13,146 nucleotides of DNA from Conidiobolus incongruus B7586 (lineage: Eukaryota; Entomophthoromycota; Entomophthoromycetes; Entomophthorales; Conidiobolaceae), in NCBI GenBank assembly GCA_000697335.1, contig JNEM01008557.1, forward strand, positions 1 through 13,146. The letters run 5' to 3'. Position numbers and translations under genes: made by a program. Below, piece by piece: positions 1 through 6,955 of the stretch. Below the pieces are notes generated by a model, which did not search any database, was not told the DNA's origin, and saw only the letters and a list, made by a program, of their open reading frames with translations. How positions within the stretch are numbered: position 1 is the stretch's first letter; each line of letters opens with the position of its first letter.

Positions 1-1000
1 TATTTTAATAAATTTTATTTATCAATAACTACTCTAGTTTTTTAAACTTTAGTTAAATTATAAATCACCCATTTTATATAAATATCAATTAATTTAAGGG
101 TAAATATTAATATATATAAAATACTTATAAAACTAATATTAAAGTGACTTGAAAATTCTTTAGTTTAAATAAAAAATATCTTTTAACATATTTTTTAATT
201 TTATTTATAATTAAAGAGCAATAATTAAAATTAGTTTTTAAATTTTAAAATATTTTAAATAATTTCTCTCCCAGCTTTAAAATAATTTACCTGATAATAA
301 ATAGTTTAATAAAATAGTATTTCATTACTAGAAAGTGCTTGAAATTTTATATATTTTTAGAGGGTTTGTGATAAAGTTTTAAAAATTTTAAATTAAAAAA
401 CTTATGATTATTATTTAATTTCAATATAATTCAATTAAGCAACAAATTTAAAAAAATTAATTTTTTAATCAAAAAAGCTATTAAATATATATATATATAT
501 ATTTAATATTAAACTATTTATTCTCTTATTTGTTTTATATATATTTTATAATTTGAAATTAATAATATATTTGAAAAATCAAAAATTAAAAAATTTCCCA
601 TTTTTTGATTTTATGATAATATTTATATTATTTTAGTGCTGGAGAATAAAATGATTATAATACTTTAAGATTGAGTATCAATAGCTTATAATATTATAAT
701 ATAGTTTACTTAGAGTTTTATTTGAAAGTTATTTATAGAGGTTATGATCTAATTTCCTTTTGGTAAAAATGAGTGGTTTTCCTCCTTTGTATATTGGGAT
801 AAAAATTAATGAATTTGAGAGAATATAAGATAAGAGGTAAACTATGGGTAAATTGAAATAAAAAGGTAAAGATATAAGTAGTAATTTAGTAGGAATATGA
901 CAATATTACTTAAGGAAAACTTATAATAATTATGGATATTTATATAAATAAATATACCTTGAATTAAACAATACCTTTAAGCGTCCTTGATTTCATGTAA
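1..1000. other. AT-rich intergenic stretch, no gene seen
   Basis: This stretch is extremely A+T-rich, with frequent stops in all frames and no open frame that reads like protein. It contains one simple repeat (listed separately) and otherwise homopolymer-rich A/T runs. I see no tRNA-like cloverleaf, no conserved motif and no splice-bounded exon. It is best read as non-coding spacer at the window edge; a gene lying mostly outside the window cannot be excluded. Confidence 0.6.
479..508. repeat. (AT)9 microsatellite within a 30-bp palindrome
   Basis: Nine AT dinucleotides run at 485-502. The flanks (TATTAA on the left, TTAATA on the right) extend the symmetry so that 479-508 is a perfect inverted repeat that could extrude as a hairpin. 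In DNA this AT-rich, such a repeat is expected now and then, and no function is implied. Confidence 0.85.
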
Positions 1001-1603
1001 AGATAGCTTGAAATATTAATGTTATTCAAATCATACTTTTCATATCTAACAATCAATCAATCCAATCTTCAAGGATTGACATTGAGAATTACCTCCTTGT
1101 GGTCTCTGGACTCCATATAGGTTTTGGACAAGTGTGATCTACTTTTGATAAGTTTAGTTTTTAACGTCGAAATCATTTTCAAGACCTACAAACAGGTCAA
1201 CGTCAAATTGGTAATTGCATGTCATTAAGACTGTAGTCAGAATGTATTTTATACTCCTATACCTTCTAAAACGCTATCTTCGCCTAGCAATGGCACTATA
1301 AAAAAACTATAGTCAACATACTATTACCATATAATGCACCTACCTTGTGTAGTCTCATAGAATCTCTATTCACTCCTCTACACCCAATAACCTATCCTGC
1401 TATCGCTACTAATAAAAATCTGTAGGATTTATAACAATAGAAAACCTCACAGTATCTTGTATGATTAGTTTAATAGGTTTTGTTAATAAAATACAAATAT
1501 TGAATTGAGAAATGGAATAAATAAGTTTTGGATAATAAAAACTATCAAAACATTTATTACATTAACAGATCATAAACTAATTATTTAAAAACATTGAATA
1601 GAA
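1001..1603 (-). other. Gene-free stretch with GC-richer, coding-like minus-strand fragments (possible relic)
   Basis: About 1020-1440 is clearly less AT-rich than its surroundings and holds several short open stretches on the minus strand in different frames. One chain is joined by GT-AG pairs: a piece at 1344-1365, an intron at 1296-1343 with donor GTAGGT and a T-rich TATAG acceptor, a piece at 1263-1295 reading PLLGEDSVLE, an intron at 1186-1262, and a last piece ending GLENDFDVKN before a TAA at 1154-1156. Other minus frames are also open nearby. No family is recognised and no start can be placed, because the F-box/LRR-like gene begins to occupy the strand at 1604. It may be a decayed gene, the tail of an unrecognised gene, or chance. 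Confidence 0.2.
1553..1558 (-). terminator. AATAAA polyadenylation signal for the F-box/LRR-like gene
   Basis: The minus strand reads AATAAA about 46 nt past the TGA of the F-box/LRR-like gene, a normal place for a eukaryotic poly(A) signal. In DNA this AT-rich the hexamer also occurs by chance, so support is positional only. Confidence 0.35.
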
Positions 1604-2989
1604 TCAAAGTTTATAACAATATATCATAACTTGATAAATTATACATTTCCAAGTTCTAAACTGGTGAAAATAACAGAATAACTCATCCCTATAGCCTTCA
1701 ATATTCGTTATATCGCTGTGATGGATGATTACTTTCTTTAATTTGAAGCTATTTTGGAATGCTCTTAAATCCACAGAGTGAGGATGGAAAGAATAGAGTC
1801 GGATTTGATACAGCTGGTTGGATGGTAGTATTGACTTCAATTTTCGAGTTCTCATGTTGGTGTGCAGTGTCAAATATTTCAGTTGAGGTGATTGTTTTAG
1901 AATTAGGCCAAATAGACCATTGAAACCTTCGTGATAGATTATTAAGAATTCTTTCAAATTGGAGAATCCTGTAAATATCTTATAATCTGAAGAGATGGAA
2001 CTAGGATAAATATAGGAGAATTGAATACTTTGAACATATTTGAAATGGGGAAAATGTAACTGAGATAGATCAGGTGGTGAATCGTTACCATCTAAAAATG
2101 ATAAATGAGTCAAAAATTTATATTCTGACAAATAATTTATGTTTTGATTTAATAAATTGATTGCAATTGAGAGCTTCATAAGATGTAGATGTCTATATAG
2201 AAATTAATTGAGTTTGCTAATTACAGTTTTATCGTAACCCGTAATAGTAAGTCTCAAGATTAGGAAAGTCACGATCTAGCAAATGAAAAGGCTGAATGCT
2301 GATATTTTGTGCGTGGTAATCATAATTGATTTCCATAGGATCTTCAGTTAGTGGAGACTTATACTTCTGACAAGCTAATGTTGATAAGGATTTTAGAGTT
2401 GAAGGATATTTTATATTACCAGTATCTTTTGACCATTCGATAATCCTAACATAAATTAGCGTTAAAGTCTCTAATGAAGATAGCTGCTGAAAACAACCTT
2501 CAAAGTTGTTAGTGGAATAGACATATTATGTATGGAAAGAGTACTCAATTTGGGACATAAATTAGTAATCGGCGGTAAAAGATAATAATTCAAACCTTTT
2601 CTCACGTACAAATGCTTGACATAGAGGTAAATAGATTGAAAATGGCGAATAAAATGATCAACTTGGATATCAATCTTGGACTTGGAATCAATTATATTCG
2701 TATTATTTGGAATTTTCAAAAACTCCTTTGGAAAATTCATTACACTCAAATTTTGAAATATAATAGGCTTTAATTTAGCTCTCAAAAAACAATTCAATTG
2801 ACTTAGTTCATTCGTCTCGGTAGTGGTTAAATGCTTGATCATATAATTCAAACTGAGTATCAAATTCCAATCAAGATTATCATTTTGATTTTCTTGTTTA
2901 TTGGATTTTATATTTAATAATTTATGAAATAATTTTAGTTTGGGAAATATCATCAGCTTTATTGGAATTTCATAAGGCCAAGTTACCAA
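1604..2989 (-). CDS. F-box/leucine-rich-repeat-like protein, three-exon model; possibly a pseudogene
   Basis: The model joins minus-strand exons 2545-2989, 2239-2470 and 1604-2192 (421 aa). Residues about 38-81 resemble an F-box (LDWNLIL, then SQLNCFLRAKLKPIIF), and the rest shows irregular leucine-rich repeats such as LCPKLSTLSI, FPNLETYYY and SPQLKYLTLH. In this family the F-box recruits Skp1 of SCF ubiquitin ligases and the repeats bind substrates. The model needs introns at 2471-2544 (74 nt, donor GTACTC) and 2193-2238 (46 nt, donor GTTACG). Both fit the phase but lack the GTA(A/G) donors seen in neighbouring genes. The first proposed intron itself reads as good LRR sequence that continues after a one-base slip in a T run near 2490-2493. 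So the alternative is a pseudogene with that frameshift, a second shift near 2234 and a TAA at 2204-2206. The first 37 residues look unlike an F-box protein, so the start is uncertain. Confidence 0.55.
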
Positions 2990-3847
2990 TATTTATACTC
3001 ATTTTCTAAAATAACAATTATGGGATTTTTTCTCTGATTTTGAAATATTTTTTTAATTTTTTGTACAAGGATAATAGTTCAAAAAAAGGGCATATTAAAA
3101 CAAATTTATAATAGATAGTATTGAGGATTATAATGATATTCAATCAATTGTACAGATATATTATCCATTATATATATTATGTGAAAAATACTTAAACTAT
3201 TTAAAATAAATTTCAAATACTTGATCCCAAAAACAATTTATTCAAATTATCTTGCAAATATTTTATTTTCCGAAATACTAATTGGAATAATATTGAATAT
3301 AAATATTTATTCAACTAAAAATTTTCTAGAATATACAAATAAACCCAAAAATACTTAAAATATATTACTATTGATATATATGATTTTTAAAAGTATTTAT
3401 TTAACCATTATAATCCACTTTAAATTTTGATTTTCAAATTTTAGAATTATTTGATAACGAAAAGGTGATGATTTTAATGAGCAAAACTAAATGATTTATT
3501 TAATTTCATATTTCAATACTGAAATATCGCTTGAGTAATATTTTTTTGGATTCAATCCCTAGCTAATATATATATTGATATTAATAAATATTTCCAAACT
3601 AATATCATTATAAATTCATAATTTATATTGAAAATCAAAAAATTTGAACCCTTAATATATCATATAAAATGAAATCATTCTCAACCCAAACAAATCTATT
3701 TTCCCAATTGATTCATTTAGAAAACCTGATCTGATTACAATTTTCTTCAACTTACTGAAATACCTCACATATATAATAAAATCAACTATCAAAAACTTTT
3801 AAAATTTGAAAAGTCAACTGATTCATAGATCAATATTAATTGTTTCA
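2990..3847. other. Divergent intergenic region between the F-box/LRR-like gene and the acyltransferase
   Basis: About 860 bp of AT-rich spacer separates two genes that point away from each other, so it should carry both promoters. A TATATAA run at 3770-3776 lies about 75 bp before the acyltransferase ATG and is the best core-promoter candidate on the plus strand. No clear TATA stands out for the minus-strand gene. No reading frame in this stretch looks like protein and no RNA gene was seen. Confidence 0.5.
3770..3776 (+). promoter_or_regulatory. Candidate TATA box of the acyltransferase gene
   Basis: TATATAA lies 72-78 bp upstream of the ATG at 3848, in a slightly less AT-biased stretch containing CTCAC just before it. 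Spacing suits a short 5' leader. Such strings are common in this DNA, so the call rests on position. Confidence 0.3.
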
Positions 3848-5216
3848 ATGCCTAATCAAATTTCTAAATTCATCTATGGTACTATTTCATTATTTGGTAT
3901 CTTCGGGTAGGTTTTTGAATAATTAAATATTACAAATGCTAACAAAATATTAGTGCTGCCGGGTTTTACAGCGGTCTCCAATTATTTACAGTACCACTCT
4001 GGTGGATTAAACCTCGTTTAGCTTACGAGTTGAACTCTTGGTTAGTTAAGAAAGTTTGGGATGTGATGCACGTAAGTTACTTTATGTTTAATTTAAATTA
4101 ATTTATTTCTGATCAATTGTGTTTTTAGTGGTTTTTAGAGGTAAATATTTTATTTAGAATATAGCTTCAAAAATATGATATATAGCAACACTATATAGGA
4201 GTGTTCAGAAGCTCAAATTACATTTTCTGGTGACTCTGTCGAAGAAGGTGACAGTGCTTTAATTATACCAAACCACAACTCTTGGGTCGATTTTTATTTA
4301 GCCCAATCCGTTGCTAAAAATGTTAATATGTTAGCATACGTTAGAGTAAGTATTAGTTAAATATTTTCATAGAATATATCTAATCAAGCTTTTAGTATTT
4401 TGTAAAGGAAAGTATCAAATGGGTAAGGTTTAAATTCTTAGAAATATTTGTAATTTTAATAATTTATAATTTAGGTTCCATTTTTTGGTACCGGTATGTA
4501 TGTAAGTTTACATATGTCTAAATACTTTTTCTTTAAAAACATTTAACACAAATTTTAGCTTGCTGGATTCTTAATGATCAAGAGAAACTGGATCAAGGTA
4601 GCCTCAATATATCTAATTCTAATATATTTTATAACTGATAAAAGGCATTAGGATTCCAAATTAATCGATAGCTCCGTTGAAAGAATCAAAAAGTACGATT
4701 TGCCAATTTTGATAGTCAATTTTATTGAAGGAACAAGACTGAATCCCACTAAATTGCTTGAGGTAATAGATTTGCGTTCCTTTTTAGCTAAAATTAATAA
4801 TTGTAATCTAGAGTCAGGCTTTCTGTACTGAAAGAGGATATCCCATTTTACAACATGTATTATTCCCCAGAACTAAAGGTATTATGACTTGCATCAATAA
4901 GTTCAGAGATACCCATGTCAAATATTTATATGATCTTACTATCTTATATCTTAACTCTCGTGGTGAGCTCACACCAGCTCCAAGCATCGTCAAAGTTCAT
5001 AGCCAGAATATCAAGAACGACTACCGCTTCCATATTCACGTTCGCAAATTCGCTCTGAAGGATTTACCCGAATCTGATCCTGAGCTTATGCAATTCCTCA
5101 TCAACTTATATGTTGAAAAAGATCAGATTCTCGCTCAGTTTTGTAAGAACCCTGATCATGATCATCCTCCAGTTCCTGATCATCTCAAAATTCAGTTACC
5201 TTCAAAATCAGTTTAA
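3848..5216 (+). CDS. Lysophospholipid acyltransferase, PlsC/AGPAT family, nine exons
   Basis: Splicing exons 3848-3906, 3954-4071, 4129-4140, 4199-4345, 4396-4422, 4475-4501, 4559-4597, 4652-4762 and 4812-5216 gives 314 aa with every junction in phase and every intron GT-AG (47-58 nt). The family moves an acyl group from acyl-CoA to a lysophospholipid at ER or mitochondrial membranes. All four motifs are present: NHNSWVD (catalytic His89 and Asp94), GFLMIKRNW (133-141), FIEGTRL (167-173) and LFPRTKG (197-203). The N-terminal 45 residues are strongly hydrophobic and fit a membrane anchor. The pattern is closest to the eukaryotic AGPAT3/4/5, LCLAT1 and yeast Cst26 type, which prefers phosphatidylinositol, phosphatidic acid or cardiolipin precursors; the substrate cannot be told from sequence. 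The C-terminal tail is Pro/His-rich (DHDHPPVPDH). Exon 3 is only 12 nt. The start is the only ATG giving the hydrophobic N-terminus. Confidence 0.93.
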
Positions 5217-5519
5217 AATATTTTGAATTGAATATATTCATCAAAATCAAATTAGCCAATTTATATTTATTATGGCATATAATTCATAACTAGTTATCTT
5301 CTTTCATAGAAAGGATTAAATTATTAATAAAAGATCAGCTGATAATAAAATATATAAAAATTAAATTTTAGCGAAATTATATTGCTTATTTTCGCTTTAA
5401 CCAAACCCTAATTACAAAAATCAATTTGCATATGATAAATGAAAATTAAATCAGTGGTATTAACTCTTTCATTTATATTTCCTTGACGTTACCTGATTCA
5501 TTAATCACCAAAATAAATA
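5217..5519 (+). other. Intergenic spacer and promoter region of the APH-type kinase gene
   Basis: About 300 bp lies between two genes in the same direction. It holds the acyltransferase poly(A) signal, a short perfect palindrome ATCAGCTGAT at 5334-5343, a telobox-like AAACCCTAA at 5403-5411, and TGACGTTA at 5484-5491, which differs by one base from the ATF/CREB-type site TGACGTCA. TTTATATT at about 5472-5479 could serve as a weak TATA element some 45 bp before the ATG. None of these sites is proven, and no coding sequence was seen. Confidence 0.45.
5326..5331 (+). terminator. AATAAA polyadenylation signal of the acyltransferase gene
   Basis: AATAAA lies 110 nt past the TAA of the acyltransferase and about 190 nt before the ATG of the next gene, so it is well placed to end the upstream transcript. 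Chance occurrence is possible in DNA this AT-rich. Confidence 0.4.
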
Positions 5520-6776
5520 ATGAATTCAAATATCAATGGTCAATCAACATCTAAAGTGAGGTAATCACACCAATATTCAATATATCATTTATTAAAATAT
5601 CGATAGAAATCAAATCAACGAAGAAAATTTAAAAAATTATCTGACGAAAGAAATAAAAAATATCGATTTACCCATTACTCTAACTCAGTTTAACCTGGGC
5701 CAAAGTAACCCTACTTATTTGATTACCAGTGCAAAGTAATTTATCTATTTTATTTTAAAACAGTCACTTTAATCCAAATTTAGAGATCAAAAATTAGTAG
5801 TCCGTAAAAAACCTCCAGGTAAATTAATTTCCAAGAAGGCTCACGCTGTTGAACGTGAATATCGTATATTAAAGGCACTGCAGGAAGGAACTAAAGTTCC
5901 TGTTCCTAAAGTATATCATCTTTGTGAAAATGAAGCTATTGTCGGTACTCCATTTTATGTAAGTAAAATAGTTCATTCTCTCTTCAAGATAATTTAATCT
6001 ATTTTAAGGTTATGGAATTTTTAGAAGGTAGAATTTTATCAGATATGAATTTACCTAGTATTCCAGTTTCACAGAGACCTGATTATTGGCGTGAGTCAGT
6101 ACGTGCATTAAGTGAACTCCATAAAGCGCCATTTAAAGATATTGGATTGAGGGATTATGGTCCCAATGGAAATTTCTACCCAAGACAGTTTAAAGTACTG
6201 ACTCAGATCTCACAATTTCAAGCTCAAATTACTGATAAGGAAGGAAACCAACCTGTTCCAAGTCTACCTAAACTCGATGAAATCCCCAAAATTTTTTCTA
6301 AATTTCATCTTAAGGATGAAGTGTCAATTACTCATGGGGATTACAAATTAGATAATATAATTTTCCATCCAACTGAATGTAGAGTGATTGGAATTTTGGA
6401 CTGGGAGCTATCTACTATTGGCCATCCTCTATATGACCTATCCACCCTCCTCCTCTGGTTCTATTTACCAAAGGATAAAAATGGAATTGATCTTGCGAAG
6501 AATGGATTTCCACCAAATTTTGTTGAAAAACTCATCCAATACTATTGCCAGCTAACTAATCGTACTTACCCCATTCCCAACTGGAAAGCTTGTATCCCAT
6601 TTACACTGTTCAAGTATGCCGTCATTTTCCAAGGAATTGCCGCGCGCGTAGCTCTTGGTCAAGCTAGTTCAGCGAATGCGAAATTTTACGCTAAACAAAC
6701 TCTGCCATTGGCAGAATTGGCCTTAAAGTATTTGGAATTGGCAGAATTGGATTTAGTTAAGAAAAATAAACTTTAG
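5520..6776 (+). CDS. APH/ACAD10-11-type small-molecule kinase (stand-alone kinase domain), four exons
   Basis: Exons 5520-5560, 5607-5735, 5784-5958 and 6009-6776 join in phase to 370 aa, with three GT-AG introns of 46-50 nt. The protein is a phosphotransferase of the aminoglycoside-phosphotransferase fold. [12 protein letters not shown] (41-52) is the glycine-rich nucleotide loop typical of the N-terminal domain of ACAD10/ACAD11, and VVRKKPPG (62-69) is the ATP-lysine strand. AVEREY (78-83) carries the pairing glutamate, THGDYKLDN (223-231) is the catalytic loop with Asp226 and Asn231, and ILDWE (244-248) is the metal-binding DxE site. All key residues are present, so it should be active. 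In animals this domain is fused to an acyl-CoA dehydrogenase and phosphorylates hydroxy-acyl substrates; here it ends without that partner, as in other fungal versions. The substrate is therefore inferred. The C-terminus KKNKL resembles a weak peroxisomal PTS1. A TTGGCAGAATTGG duplication lies near the 3' end. Confidence 0.92.
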
Positions 6777-6806
6777 TAAAAGTTTTATGAACGAATCTTG
6801 GATTTT

Positions 6807-6812
6807 AATAAA
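6807..6812 (+). terminator. AATAAA polyadenylation signal of the kinase gene
   Basis: AATAAA begins 31 nt after the TAG of the kinase gene, in the short gap before the oppositely oriented repeat gene. The position is ideal for a compact fungal 3' UTR. Confidence 0.45.
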
Positions 6813-6816
6813 ATTG

Positions 6817-6822
6817 TTTATT
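6817..6822 (-). terminator. AATAAA polyadenylation signal of the repeat-protein gene
   Basis: The minus strand reads AATAAA about 135 nt past the TGA of the repeat gene. It sits only a few bases from the kinase gene's own signal on the other strand, so the two mRNAs would overlap at their 3' ends by a few tens of bases. Confidence 0.35.
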
Positions 6823-6955
6823 GATTTTAAAAATGATAAATTGGTTAAAATTTCAGTATATAATATGGTAATATGCAAATATATAGTTTTTAAAAGGGTT
6901 GATATAATATGAGTTAATAAAATTGATTGACCAACTAAGTGTACAATGAAATTTA

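Noticed and set aside
5403-5411. AAACCCTAA as a possible internal telomere repeat
   Set aside because: It is a single copy with no tandem neighbours; at most it is a telobox-like promoter motif.
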